A DNA stretch of 64,000 nt, from contig NZ_KB891586.1 in NCBI RefSeq assembly GCF_000373485.1, forward strand, positions 405,356-469,355, written 5' to 3'. The DNA comes from Dasania marina DSM 21967. Its GTDB lineage: Bacteria > Pseudomonadota > Gammaproteobacteria > Pseudomonadales > Dasaniaceae. The translations under genes and the position numbers were made by a program. Under the pieces are notes generated by a model. The model saw only the letters and a program-made list of their open reading frames with translations. It was not told the DNA's origin and made no database searches. Shown piece by piece: positions 17,195-26,827 of the stretch (position 1 is the stretch's first letter; the number at the start of each line of letters is the position of its first letter).

Positions 17195-18804
17195 TAGTTT
17201 ACTTGAAACAAGCTTGGGCCATTAGACACAGATGCAGAGTCCACCTCAAACAGATCCAACAAAGCATGACACACTGCATCATGAGAGTTACTTACATCTT
17301 TCAATTCCAATGCACTGCTAATATCCACATCTGAGGACTCGCCCACCCAGGCAATCACCGGCACATCTATCTGTTCGGCGGGGGCTATTAGGTAAGGCAT
17401 GCCGTGTAGATACAAACCATTTTCACCCAGCGACTCGCCATGATCGCTTACGTAAAGCAAAGCGGTTTCATAGTTAGGGGTATTGGCTTTTAACAAAGCT
17501 ATAGCCTTAGCCAAAAAATAATCGGTGTAAAGAATGGCATTGTCGTAGGCGTTATTAATTTCCTCATCACTACACTGGCCTAACTCTGCTGAATGACAGG
17601 CCGGGGTAAAACGCTCAAACTCTGCCGGGTAACGTTTGTAGTAGGCGGGGCCATGGTTACCCATTTGATGTAACACAATTAAAATATCACCGCTTTGCGC
17701 ATCGATATACTCTTGCAAGCCCTGCAACATACCCACATCTCTACATTCAACATCACACACGGGATTGCGTGCTTTGTCGCTAAAATCTTCAAAGGGTATA
17801 CGGTCGGCCACACCTTTAGAGCCTGAGTTATTATCCCGCCATAGAATATTGACCCCTACACGCGCTAGTACATCTAATACGTTTTCCATGCCGCTGGCTG
17901 CACTTCTAGAATAATTATCGTGATCTAACATAGAAAACATACAGGGTACAGACACCGCCGTTGAGGTGCCACAGGCTGAAATATGACTATAACTAACTAA
18001 GCGGCTCTCTTTGCTTAGCTCTGGGTTGGTATTACGGGCGTATCCATTTAAAGAAAAACGATCACGCCTAGCGGTCTCCCCCACCACCATAATAATTAAC
18101 TCATGGCCGGAATCGGTATCGGCAATATCCGCGTTGGGCGAAGTTGTTTTAATCTCTGTTACGGTGACGGTTTTACTATAAGAAGTGATAAACTTCCCCA
18201 AGGAATAAATCGCATAACTAGGGTTGCTGTAATAGCGCAGGTTTTTATGCTCATGGGAAAACACCGCATAAACATCACTAAAACTCACTATGCACAGCAC
18301 CATCGCAAATATTGAGACTAAGGCCGTTTGCAAACCATATCGCAATTCCCTCCACCATAAAGACGGCGTAAACTTTAACAGCCATAAGCCTATAACAGGA
18401 AAAATACCCAACACTAATACATATAGAATCAAGCCATAGCTAAATAGATCGGCAGCCTCCGACACATCTGTTTCAACAATATTCTGCAACATGACATCGT
18501 CAAAAGTAATGCCAAATCTATCCATATAAAACCCTGCAACCGCAGCGGTTAGCAAAAAGAAACTACACACCCAGCGCACCGGCACCAACAGGCTAAGCAC
18601 AGCAATAAATAACACCAAAATACAGAACAGCAGCAAGCCTACCGATAGGATAAATCCCATATTTTCAGCTAAGGGGTAAATAACCAGCAACTTTTCAAAA
18701 AATACATGATTGGACGTTAACAGCAAAAACGCTGCCGTTATTAACGTTAATACGGTGGGTGTTACCTTGTTATAGAAGGGTATAGCGTTGAGAGATAACT
18801 TCAT
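17194..18804 (-). CDS. eptA: phosphoethanolamine transferase, EptA-like
   Basis: A 536-residue inner-membrane enzyme with five N-terminal membrane helices and a periplasmic sulfatase-fold domain from about residue 230. Visible active-site elements are MVVGETARRDRFSLNGY (E243), SACGTSTAVSVPCMFS with the nucleophile T280, and YVSDHGESLGENGLYLHG near the end. This is the EptA/MCR family, which moves phosphoethanolamine from phosphatidylethanolamine to lipid A and lowers binding of cationic peptides. A CTTAAC-N5-CTTAAG repeat 134-150 bp upstream resembles the PmrA (BasR) box that controls eptA in enterics. It is followed by the PAP2 gene in the same operon. Confidence 0.9.
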   Translation of the reverse strand: MKLSLNAIPFYNKVTPTVLTLITAAFLLLTSNHVFFEKLLVIYPLAENMGFILSVGLLLFCILVLFIAVLSLLVPVRWVCSFFLLTAAVAGFYMDRFGITFDDVMLQNIVETDVSEAADLFSYGLILYVLVLGIFPVIGLWLLKFTPSLWWRELRYGLQTALVSIFAMVLCIVSFSDVYAVFSHEHKNLRYYSNPSYAIYSLGKFITSYSKTVTVTEIKTTSPNADIADTDSGHELIIMVVGETARRDRFSLNGYARNTNPELSKESRLVSYSHISACGTSTAVSVPCMFSMLDHDNYSRSAASGMENVLDVLARVGVNILWRDNNSGSKGVADRIPFEDFSDKARNPVCDVECRDVGMLQGLQEYIDAQSGDILIVLHQMGNHGPAYYKRYPAEFERFTPACHSAELGQCSDEEINNAYDNAILYTDYFLAKAIALLKANTPNYETALLYVSDHGESLGENGLYLHGMPYLIAPAEQIDVPVIAWVGESSDVDISSALELKDVSNSHDAVCHALLDLFEVDSASVSNGPSLFQVN

Positions 18805-18937
18805 AGTAAGCCTAATATCATTATTGATAAGTACTGACTTACAGGTCGTTCAAAAACAAAAAACAGGTTATTTTGACACACTGGACAACCCCATTATTTG
18901 CAACCTTATAAACCAACTTGCAATATAACAAGACAAA

Positions 18938-18954
18938 CTTAACAAAAGCTTAAG
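18938..18954 (-). promoter_or_regulatory. PmrA-box-like direct repeat upstream of eptA
   Basis: CTTAAC, five bases, CTTAAG: two hexamers in the 6-5-6 layout known for PmrA/BasR boxes. It lies 134 bp upstream of the eptA-like start. A second copy with two exact CTTAAG hexamers is at 20974-20990. Confidence 0.65.
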
Positions 18955-18991
18955 ATGGCGTAGTGTAGAAAATAAATATTGAAAAACGATA

Positions 18992-20950
18992 TCAATCAGG
19001 CAGGCGGTAATTACCCTGCTGGTAAGAATAGGGACCAAACAGCGCATGAGCCAAAGCCTTGTCGATTAAGGTTTTATTTTGCACGGCTGACTTAGTGTAT
19101 TTTCCCTTTTTATATGAATATTGTACGGCGGGTTTATTACGCTCAAAAACTACAACTTGATCACCCTCGCGGTAGGCCTGGGTTTTGTTGTATTGCATCA
19201 TCGCCCTACCAGAATCACCAGCATATTTAGGGTCTGTTATATCGCGGCCTATAGCCGGAAATTCAGCATCTATACCTGCCATAGACAGTAGCGTGGGGAA
19301 CAAATCGATTTGGCTGCTCACTTTGCTATACACCGATGGCTGTACCCCTCCACCCATAATCAAACCCGGTATATGAAAATATTCTATGGGGACTAAATTG
19401 GCGCCACGCACGCGGGAGTTATGGTCGGCCACCACTAAAAACAAAGTGTTATCCCAATAGCGGGATTGCTTAGCCTGTTTAAAAAATTGCCCTAGGCTGT
19501 AATCGGCGTATTTAACCGCGTTATTCTCTGTTGCTTTTTCCTTATCATATAAAGCTATACGATTATCGGGAAAGTCGAAGGGGGTGTGATTAGAAGAGCT
19601 AAACACTAAACTGAAAAAAGGTTTGTCACCGTAACTTTGAAAAAGCTTATCGGCCTTACTAAATAAGTCCTCGTCCGACACCCCCCAAGAGCCGACAAAC
19701 TGTGGATCACTATAATCCTTTTGTTCGATAATTTTACTAAAACCATTATTCATAAAGAAGCGTTTCATATTATCGAAGTGGGCTTCACCGCCATAAATAA
19801 AGCTGGTGTCGTAACCTTTACGGCGCAGCACTTCGGCAAAACTAAAAAAGCCGCGCTGAGATTGGCTTAATTTCACTACCGAGCGTGCAGAGGTAGGAGT
19901 AAAGCCGGTGATCACCGCCTCTATACCGCGCACCGAGCGCGTGCCGGTAGCATAGAGATTTTCAAACCATAGCCCTTGCTCAGCCAACGCATCCAACTGT
20001 GGCGTAAGATGCTTGCCTCCTAAGCTACCGACAAATTCTGCCCCCAAGCTCTCCTCTAAAATAATCACGATATTTTTCGGCTTAGCCTGCGTATTCAAAG
20101 CGGCCTGGTTATGTAAGGTTGGAATATCGCCGACGATAAAATCACTGGCGGGCACCCGCATCTCGGCCTTTACTATTGCCAACATCTTATCTACCGCCAT
20201 ATCGCCATAGGCTAGCGAGCCTTTTTCGTCTCTGGCCGATTCGTAGATGGCATATAACAGTGAATAGCTGGAGTTTAAGGCGATATCGTTAACCATTAAG
20301 TCGGTAGAAAAAGCCACCACACTAGGGTTAGCTGGCCTATGGCCGACACTGGAGCGCACAGCTAAAACCAACAGGCAAAACAACACTAACGATAGCGCTA
20401 AGGCTTTAGGCCAAGTTAAAGAGACGATGGGGGCGGCGGGTAATACTCGCCATAAGGTTATAGCAGCCAAGGGCATGGCAATCGCGGTAATGATAAAACA
20501 GGTTTTAAAACCGCCCCATAGCATAGCCAGTACTTCTTTGGGGTATTTCAAATACTCCACAAATAAAATGTTGGGGCGGGCATCAAATTGCAGTAAAAAA
20601 TTAGGGGTGGCCAGCTCCATAAATAACAACCACAGCAACGCCGCACACAAATAGAATTTTAACAGCCCCGGCCAGAAGCTATATAAGGCTTTGCACTGAT
20701 TGATTAGCGGGCTAAGGCTAAGTGGGATAATAAGCAGGGCAGACAGTATTAGCACATCGAAGCGCAGGCCCTGTAATAATAGAAACCCCAAGCCCTGCGA
20801 GGCTGCCACCCTGTCCCACTGCCAAGCGATATAGCCCAGCCTAAAGGCTGACAACATGAAAAGGCCCAAGCCTATGGCATAAGCATAGGGCTTTAACAGG
20901 GCTAAGAGGGAACGATTGTGGGTGGTGCTAGCAGTTGGGTATGTTGTCAT
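18992..20950 (-). CDS. LtaS-like sulfatase-fold phosphotransferase
   Basis: A 652-residue membrane enzyme. Five membrane helices in the first 200 residues are followed by an alkaline-phosphatase/sulfatase domain of the LTA synthase family. NIVIILEESLG, the GTRSVRGIEAVITGF block with the nucleophilic threonine, and VVADHNSRVRG are the metal and catalytic segments. Gram-negative members act as phosphoglycerol or phosphoethanolamine transferases on envelope glycans (OpgB-like) rather than making teichoic acid. It has its own exact PmrA-box-like repeat 24-40 bp before the start, suggesting common control with the eptA operon that lies downstream. Confidence 0.85.
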   Translation of the reverse strand: MTTYPTASTTHNRSLLALLKPYAYAIGLGLFMLSAFRLGYIAWQWDRVAASQGLGFLLLQGLRFDVLILSALLIIPLSLSPLINQCKALYSFWPGLLKFYLCAALLWLLFMELATPNFLLQFDARPNILFVEYLKYPKEVLAMLWGGFKTCFIITAIAMPLAAITLWRVLPAAPIVSLTWPKALALSLVLFCLLVLAVRSSVGHRPANPSVVAFSTDLMVNDIALNSSYSLLYAIYESARDEKGSLAYGDMAVDKMLAIVKAEMRVPASDFIVGDIPTLHNQAALNTQAKPKNIVIILEESLGAEFVGSLGGKHLTPQLDALAEQGLWFENLYATGTRSVRGIEAVITGFTPTSARSVVKLSQSQRGFFSFAEVLRRKGYDTSFIYGGEAHFDNMKRFFMNNGFSKIIEQKDYSDPQFVGSWGVSDEDLFSKADKLFQSYGDKPFFSLVFSSSNHTPFDFPDNRIALYDKEKATENNAVKYADYSLGQFFKQAKQSRYWDNTLFLVVADHNSRVRGANLVPIEYFHIPGLIMGGGVQPSVYSKVSSQIDLFPTLLSMAGIDAEFPAIGRDITDPKYAGDSGRAMMQYNKTQAYREGDQVVVFERNKPAVQYSYKKGKYTKSAVQNKTLIDKALAHALFGPYSYQQGNYRLPD

Positions 20951-20973
20951 GCTAAATACTGTACTCTCAAAAC

Positions 20974-20990
20974 CTTAAGACAGTCTTAAG
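20974..20990 (-). promoter_or_regulatory. PmrA-box-like direct repeat (CTTAAG-N5-CTTAAG)
   Basis: Two perfect CTTAAG hexamers separated by ACAGT, located 24 bp upstream of the LtaS-like gene. This is an exact form of the repeat at 18938-18954 and of the known PmrA box layout. Confidence 0.7.
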
Positions 20991-21123
20991 ATAGTATTAG
21001 GACGAACGAAGCAGCCCTAAGCCTAGTCTCGAGTTACAGTATTTTCTTGTTTTATCAGTATTAAATAAATCAGTTAGCCAAAGCCCGACTTTTTTGGGGC
21101 CCTTGTGACGCTAAAGCTGAGGC

Positions 21124-21981
21124 TTAATCGTCCTCCTCCGCCTCTTGTAAGCGCTGCTGTTTTTCCTCTTCCTCTTGCATCACCGCTTTAATCTCTTCTA
21201 ATACGGCATCGACATCGGCACTGGCCCCGTCGTCTGCAAACAGGCCGGTAAGTGGAGTTTCGGGGGTCAATTCTCCCTCTTCGTATAAGGCCCACATTTC
21301 TTCGGCATAGCGCGTAGTCGATAGCTGGGGAGCAAACTCGGCGTAATAGCGGGTCATATTATTAATGTCGCGGGCTAACATGCTCTGCGCATTATTATTG
21401 GCGGCGGCGTTAACCGCTTGCGGTAAGTCGATAATCACCGGGCCGTAGTCGTCCACCAGCACATTAAACTCAGAGAGGTCACCGTGTACCAAGCCTGCGC
21501 ACAGCATCAGCTTAACGTAGTGCATCATGGTGGCGTGGTCTTCTAGCGCCTGCTCTTCTGACATCATCACATCATCTAGGCGCGGCGCCACTTCGCCAGC
21601 CTCATCGGTCACTAGCTCCATCAGCAGCACGCCATCGACGCAGCCAAAGGTTTCTGGCACCCGTACTCCGGCGCTGGCTAAGCGCGACAGCGCATCCACT
21701 TCGGCGTTTTGCCACACTTCTTCTTGCTGCTGGCGGCCGTAGTTAGAGCGTTTTTCCATAGCCCTAGCGCGGCGGCCACTGCGCACCTTGCGGCCCTCTT
21801 GGTATTGGGCGGCTTTTTTAAAGCTGCGTTTAAGCGCATCTTTATACACCTTGGCACAGCGTATCTTGCCGCCACAGCGTACGATAAAAATATCGGCTTC
21901 TTTCCCGCTCATTAGGCGGCTAACAACTTCATCAATTAAGCCGTCATCCACTAGGGGTTGCAGGCGTTTAGGTACTTTCAT
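21124..21981 (-). CDS. RIO-type serine protein kinase
   Basis: A 285-residue bacterial RIO1-like kinase. The ATP lysine is K44 in CAKVYK; the catalytic loop is HGDLSEFNVL (D168, N173); the metal-binding aspartate is D185 in VIIDLPQAV, the RIO form of DFG. Between residues 45 and 90 is the basic insertion (RSFKKAAQYQEGRKVRSGRRARAMEKRSNYGR) typical of the family. The C-terminus is highly acidic (EEIKAVMQEEEEKQQ...EEDD). Bacterial RIO kinases are linked to oxidative-stress responses and possibly ribosome biology; the substrate is unknown. It appears monocistronic. Confidence 0.92.
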   Translation of the reverse strand: MKVPKRLQPLVDDGLIDEVVSRLMSGKEADIFIVRCGGKIRCAKVYKDALKRSFKKAAQYQEGRKVRSGRRARAMEKRSNYGRQQQEEVWQNAEVDALSRLASAGVRVPETFGCVDGVLLMELVTDEAGEVAPRLDDVMMSEEQALEDHATMMHYVKLMLCAGLVHGDLSEFNVLVDDYGPVIIDLPQAVNAAANNNAQSMLARDINNMTRYYAEFAPQLSTTRYAEEMWALYEEGELTPETPLTGLFADDGASADVDAVLEEIKAVMQEEEEKQQRLQEAEEDD

Positions 21982-22032
21982 ATTGTCCTTACTACGTCAA
22001 ATACAAGGAGCGGCTGTGCCAGCTCATAGCGG

Positions 22033-22863
22033 TTATTGTTTGGCCATTAAGGCGCCCAGGGGATCATCGGATTCATTGAGCTCCTGTATCGCTAATGACT
22101 GTATGCATAGTGAAAACAACTCCGATTGGGATTTAATATCCAGTTTTTGGTAAATATGCTTTCTATGGATTTTTACCGTACTCAAAGAAATATTTAATTT
22201 TTGCGCTAGGGACTTAGACGAGTGGCCATTTAAAATACACTGGATCACATCCTGCTCTCTATCGGTGAGTATCGATTTACCAAAGGAATCAAAAATACTC
22301 TGATAGGGCTTAGCGCTGGTGGCGAGTTTTTGTACTCCTAGGCCGTAATCATAATTATCCCAATGGGTTTTAATCAGATAAGTCACCATAGGCATTAAAG
22401 CTACAAGCTTAGCTTCTTCGGCCGGGGAAAACTTACCCTCCAGCTTATCCATATAAAAATCGACGTAACAATTATCGATTTTGACGATAAAATCATACTC
22501 GTCGGTAATACCCACCGGCTTAATAAAGGTATTGTAATACTCTGTTTCACGGTAATGATCGGGCAGTATATCCCTAAAACAATACAGCCCGGTATCTACA
22601 CCGCTGGCTAGCATATTGTAATGAGGGTCTAGCAGGTATAGGCCTTTTAAATACAGCGCTATATGCTTATCAAAATTAACCGAGAAGTCGCCTTTGTAGA
22701 TACTGTGAACTTCTCTACCGTTGTAAAACATCACGCCAGAGCAATCAAAGCCTACAATTTCTTTTAAAGTGTCAGACAGGTCAGCAAAGAATGAGCCTTC
22801 GCTCACTTTTTCATGCAGCTCAACCAGTGAACTATACCACGCAGCACTTTCCATGCTAATCAT
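22033..22863 (-). CDS. LuxR-family transcriptional regulator
   Basis: A 276-residue regulator with a C-terminal GerE/LuxR helix-turn-helix (residues 203-262: LTDREQDVIQCILNGHSSKSLAQKLNISLSTVKIHRKHIYQKL). The N-terminal 190 residues have no recognisable phosphoacceptor or acyl-homoserine-lactone signature; a PAS/GAF-like sensor is possible. It is encoded at the end of a minus-strand row of cyclase, TonB receptor and NCS1 permease, and is the natural candidate regulator of that group. A sequence resembling the shared CCCTAAGAACTATA motif (CCCATTAACTATAG on the minus strand) lies just upstream at about 22877-22892, which may indicate autoregulation. Confidence 0.88.
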   Translation of the reverse strand: MISMESAAWYSSLVELHEKVSEGSFFADLSDTLKEIVGFDCSGVMFYNGREVHSIYKGDFSVNFDKHIALYLKGLYLLDPHYNMLASGVDTGLYCFRDILPDHYRETEYYNTFIKPVGITDEYDFIVKIDNCYVDFYMDKLEGKFSPAEEAKLVALMPMVTYLIKTHWDNYDYGLGVQKLATSAKPYQSIFDSFGKSILTDREQDVIQCILNGHSSKSLAQKLNISLSTVKIHRKHIYQKLDIKSQSELFSLCIQSLAIQELNESDDPLGALMAKQ

Positions 22864-22985
22864 CGTATCACGGCCTATCTATAGTTAATGGGGGGGCACA
22901 CTATAGCAAAAATGCCGGTAACTTTAACAGCATAGAGAAATAGGCAGTGGCTGGCACTGAGCGCACCAGGCTGCATTAAGACAGG

Positions 22986-24356
22986 CTAAGAGAGTAGGTG
23001 CTTAGCCACAGGTTTAGCTTTAAGCCGCTTGCCCGCCACTAAAGACCAGGCCAAATAACCGCCAAAGGAAACGGCAAAGGTAGGTAAGGTGGCTCCTACG
23101 GGGCTGGAGATAACGTAGGTGAACAATATAGAGGCTAGCACCCCTAGTACCCACACAACGAGTGCGGCCATGTTAACGCCTCCCTGATACCAGTACTTAC
23201 CACCACGGCCTAGCAAAATATCACGGTCGTAGTGGCCGCGCTGCACGATATAGTAATCCGCTATCATAATCGCAAATACCGGTATAAATAAGCTGCCCAC
23301 TAAGGTTAAAAACGAGGTGAATTGCTCTAGCATGGCCAACCAACTGGCCCCCACTATAGAGATAGCGCCCAACACCAAGGCCACCGGGACAAATTTTAGC
23401 TTTTTGCTAGGGGTGACATTAAGCACCGACGAAATCATGCCATACACCACCATTGTATTGGTGGCCATGACCGATAAAAAAATCACCAACGCCAGCGGCG
23501 CGCCAAAAGCAGCCACTATCACGGTAGGGTCAAAACTAGTTGCCGCCTTACCTTCTAAGCCTAAATAAGCAATGGCGGTAGCACCTAAGCTCATCGTGAG
23601 TATGGTGGACAAGGTGTAGCCTATGCCTGAGCCTACCACGCCAGCCACCTGATTTTTGGCTAGGCGATTAAACTCGGCAGACAGCACCGTCCAAGAAATA
23701 GCTGTGGCAATAACCACATCCAAGACCAACCAAGCATTCCAGCCTAGGCTTGGCTCTATGGATAAATCAAAAAAGGCAGCTACCGAGTAGCTGCCAAAGG
23801 CAAGATAAAAAATGTAGACCATTACGCTTAAAATAATCAGTGCCAGCCAAGGCTCCACTTTGGCTATGCCTTCATGGCCAAAAACAGCCAAGCTCACCAC
23901 CAAAACCTGGCATAACACCGAAAACAGCACCGGGTTAGAAAACCCCGTTGCCTGTTGCACGATAAAGTTGACGGTAACACCCGCCAGCATCGCTTGTACC
24001 CAGCACCAACCCATAAGAATAACGACATTAGCCCCGGTGGTTAAAAACGCCCCACGCAGGCCAAAGGCCCCTTTGGTTAACGACATGGTAGACAGGCCAG
24101 TACGTGTGCCCATATTACCAACCAACACCAACACTACCGCACCTATCAAGGTGCCCAACACAATCATGGCTAAGGCCTGCGGCCAAGATACTCCCGGCAC
24201 AAACAGCGTGCCTGTTAGTAAGGTTGTCACCACCAAATTCGCAGCCAGCCAAATCATGGCTATGCGGCCCAGGGACAAGGTCCCTTTGATAGCGCCGTAG
24301 CCTTCCACCTCATGGCTGGCTGCGGCTGTTTCTGTTGCAGAATTTGCTGATGACAT
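22986..24356 (-). CDS. NCS1-family nucleobase permease
   Basis: A 456-residue membrane protein with about 12 hydrophobic segments and the layout of the NCS1 (CodB-like) nucleobase/cation symporters: an acidic soluble N-terminus, GALFVPG-like glycine-rich first helices, and a long hydrophobic core (TGLSTMSLTKGAFGLRGAF). Family members import cytosine, purines, hydantoins, allantoin or thiamine. It sits 37 bp after the TonB receptor gene and 122 bp before the LuxR regulator gene, so outer- and inner-membrane uptake of one compound is likely. The exact substrate is not readable; an N-heterocycle is inferred from the family. Confidence 0.88.
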   Translation of the reverse strand: MSSANSATETAAASHEVEGYGAIKGTLSLGRIAMIWLAANLVVTTLLTGTLFVPGVSWPQALAMIVLGTLIGAVVLVLVGNMGTRTGLSTMSLTKGAFGLRGAFLTTGANVVILMGWCWVQAMLAGVTVNFIVQQATGFSNPVLFSVLCQVLVVSLAVFGHEGIAKVEPWLALIILSVMVYIFYLAFGSYSVAAFFDLSIEPSLGWNAWLVLDVVIATAISWTVLSAEFNRLAKNQVAGVVGSGIGYTLSTILTMSLGATAIAYLGLEGKAATSFDPTVIVAAFGAPLALVIFLSVMATNTMVVYGMISSVLNVTPSKKLKFVPVALVLGAISIVGASWLAMLEQFTSFLTLVGSLFIPVFAIMIADYYIVQRGHYDRDILLGRGGKYWYQGGVNMAALVVWVLGVLASILFTYVISSPVGATLPTFAVSFGGYLAWSLVAGKRLKAKPVAKHLLS

Positions 24357-24393
24357 GCTTACTTCCTATAGGGTTGCTGCTTATGACGCCGAC

Positions 24394-26640
24394 TTAAAAA
24401 CGGAATTTATAATCAACACCGTAAGTACGTGGCGCACCGCGGAAGAAGAATAAACCATTCCAATCCGTGGTTAAATCTACCGAATAAGTCGCATACTCTT
24501 CATCCGTTAGGTTTTTAACATACACACCAAATGAATGCGCCTCATCCTCTACCGCAATGTTTAAACGCACATTGTGTATAGCATAGGCAGGCTGATCCAA
24601 GCGGCTGTCGTTAAACGGTTCAAAATACTGCTTAGATACATAGTTGGCATCGTAGTGAAACTTAACCCAGGCTGAGTTGCTTTCCCATACATCGTAATCC
24701 ACCACAATGTTTGCATTCAGTTCAGGCGCTGAAGGCAGGCTATTACCTGACAAGTCCATGCCGGCATAGTTAAGCTCGGTGTATTCCGAATCTAACAAGC
24801 CTATACCACCCATTAACCTAAGACGCTCGGTTGCTTGCGTGATAATTTGCAATTCCATACCGGTAATTTCTGACTCACCGGCGTTTAATAGGAACTGTAA
24901 ACCAGCATCAAAAATTAAGAACTGTTGGTTCTCATAGATGTAATGAAAAGCAGCAGCGTTTACCTGGGTACGGCCATCTTGCAAGGTAGCTTTAAAACCC
25001 ACTTCCCAGGCTTTTAGCTCTTCAGGTTTTACCGAGGTAAACTCATCGGCGGCGAAAGCAAAACCATTAAAGGCACTACCGCGGTAACCGGTGCTGTAAG
25101 AGGCATACAACATGACGTCTTCGGTATAAAACCAATCCAGGCCTATTTTACCGGAGGTGTTGGTGTCTTTAATTTTTTCATTGCGGCCATCTAAACCTAG
25201 GCTACCTAATGAAGGGCCATCGACGGTTTGATCAAAGCTATTTTGTGCTTCACCCAACCAAGAGGTGTAGTCCTCTACTTCTATGGTGTCTTCGGTGTAA
25301 CGCAAACCTGCGGTTAACGATAAGGTATCGCTGAGCTGTGTAGTGCTGTGGAAGTAAGCCGCCTTAGTCTCACGCGTTTGCTCATAGCTATTAGAGTAGT
25401 AACAACCGTAGAAAAAAGTATCTAAGCAGGCATTCGCCAAAGGCTGGGTGCCATCACCTAAATCCGCCAACCAGCGGTAACGGGTTTCGCCATCAGTAGT
25501 ATCCGTGCTGTAGTACAGACCGGCAATATAATTAAACGCGCCATCAAAATCCGACGACAGGCGAGTATCTTGGGCAAACTGTTTAGTTTCTGCGTAGAAA
25601 TCATCCTCTAACAAATGGTAAGGGCTACCATCGGGATCTTCTGGCACAAAGTATTCGCCGTTATCCAAAGAGGTGATAGAGGTAATAATATAATTATCGA
25701 TATTGTAGTTAAAGGTTAAGTTAACACTTTCCAGATCGAACTTTTTCTCTTCTACACGATTCGATTCTGTTTCGTGAAAATCTAAATCACCACGGCCATA
25801 ACCGGTAGACCCTAAACCTACACCACCATTTTCTACACCGCCGTCGGCCTCTAGTAATAAAATACCCGAGTGATTGGCACGGGTGCGGTTTTTAGTCACT
25901 CGTAAAATGGCATCCAAGTCATCGCCTTGGTAGGCCAACGATAAACGCACACCACTTTCTTTAATTTGGCTAGGGTCATCAGCGCCGGATTGTTTGTTAT
26001 CCACCAAGCCATCATTTTCAGAGTTGGTAAAAGCCAGACGCACACCCCAATTATCCGATAGCAAGGTATCGATAGCGCCAGCCATAGTTTTGTAGCCGTA
26101 ATTACCTAAACCTATATCCAAATAACCGCTGGTGTCATCCATTTGCGGCACGTTAGTCATCACATTCACGGCACCGCCGGTGGCATTTTTGCCATATAAG
26201 GTACCCTGCGGGCCCAGCAACATTTCTATGCGCTCTACATCAAACAGCTGCACGCTGGAGGCTAAAGGTGTGGCGCCCATATAAACTTCGTCTACATATA
26301 AGGCTACCGCGCCAGTACCATTAGGGCTGTAATCCGATTGCGTAATACCGCGCATGCCTAATACCAGCTGGGCATCGCCATTACTGCCTAACATTTGTAC
26401 GTTGGGTGCTTGCGCTGCAATCTCTTGCGTGTTGCGAAATTTAAAATTTCCTAATGAATCAGATGCCAGCGCAATCACTGAAATGGGAACATCTTGCAGG
26501 CTCTCGGTGGTTTTTTGTGCACTAACAAAAACCTCTTCCAAGGTTAGGTTAGCTGCGGCAAAGCTATTGCCAGCAAGCCCAGCGAGCACCATGCCCAAAT
26601 AGAGGGAGTTACGTTTAATTGTATTCATGTTCATCTCCAA
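24394..26640 (-). CDS. TonB-dependent receptor, N-heterocycle uptake candidate
   Basis: A 748-residue TonB-dependent receptor with a signal peptide (cleavage near GNSFA), a TonB-box-like LTLEEVFVSAQK, a plug domain (VPISVIALASDSL, QAPNVQMLG, GMRGITQSDY, ALYVDEVYMG, IEMLLGPQGTLYGKNATGG) and a barrel ending GVDYKFRF. It is encoded directly before the NCS1 permease, and both probably move the same compound. Its promoter region (26641-26815) carries CCCTAAGANCTATA repeats at about 20-bp intervals. Sequence differs clearly from the receptor at 2579-4843, so this is not a recent local duplicate. Confidence 0.92.
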   Translation of the reverse strand: MEMNMNTIKRNSLYLGMVLAGLAGNSFAAANLTLEEVFVSAQKTTESLQDVPISVIALASDSLGNFKFRNTQEIAAQAPNVQMLGSNGDAQLVLGMRGITQSDYSPNGTGAVALYVDEVYMGATPLASSVQLFDVERIEMLLGPQGTLYGKNATGGAVNVMTNVPQMDDTSGYLDIGLGNYGYKTMAGAIDTLLSDNWGVRLAFTNSENDGLVDNKQSGADDPSQIKESGVRLSLAYQGDDLDAILRVTKNRTRANHSGILLLEADGGVENGGVGLGSTGYGRGDLDFHETESNRVEEKKFDLESVNLTFNYNIDNYIITSITSLDNGEYFVPEDPDGSPYHLLEDDFYAETKQFAQDTRLSSDFDGAFNYIAGLYYSTDTTDGETRYRWLADLGDGTQPLANACLDTFFYGCYYSNSYEQTRETKAAYFHSTTQLSDTLSLTAGLRYTEDTIEVEDYTSWLGEAQNSFDQTVDGPSLGSLGLDGRNEKIKDTNTSGKIGLDWFYTEDVMLYASYSTGYRGSAFNGFAFAADEFTSVKPEELKAWEVGFKATLQDGRTQVNAAAFHYIYENQQFLIFDAGLQFLLNAGESEITGMELQIITQATERLRLMGGIGLLDSEYTELNYAGMDLSGNSLPSAPELNANIVVDYDVWESNSAWVKFHYDANYVSKQYFEPFNDSRLDQPAYAIHNVRLNIAVEDEAHSFGVYVKNLTDEEYATYSVDLTTDWNGLFFFRGAPRTYGVDYKFRF

Positions 26641-26755
26641 TTTAAGGCTTTTTAAGCAACCTTATTATTAATAGTAATTTTCTGAGGCTTATAGAATTTG
26701 CCGCGCCCTATTACCTGAAAATATTTAACTATAGTGTGCGCCATGCGCCTATAGT

Positions 26756-26827
26756 CCCTAAGAACTATAAAAGGCCCCTAAGAGCTATAAAGCAGCCCTA
26801 ATATCCACAGGACCTCTAAGCGCTATA
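26756..26827 (+). promoter_or_regulatory. phased repeats CCCTAAGANCTATA upstream of TonB receptor
   Basis: CCCTAAGAACTATA at 26756, CCCTAAGAGCTATA at 26776, a half-match CCCTAATA at 26796 and CTCTAAGCGCTATA at 26814, i.e. starts at steps of 20, 20 and 18 bp (two helical turns). The last overlaps the end of the cyclase gene. A fifth, exact copy lies before the cyclase gene at 27584-27597. A binding array for the LuxR-type regulator is the obvious reading. Confidence 0.72.

Noticed and set aside
18992-20950. Lipoteichoic acid synthase in the strict sense
   Set aside because: The setting is Gram-negative; the family also holds periplasmic glycan phosphotransferases, which is more likely.
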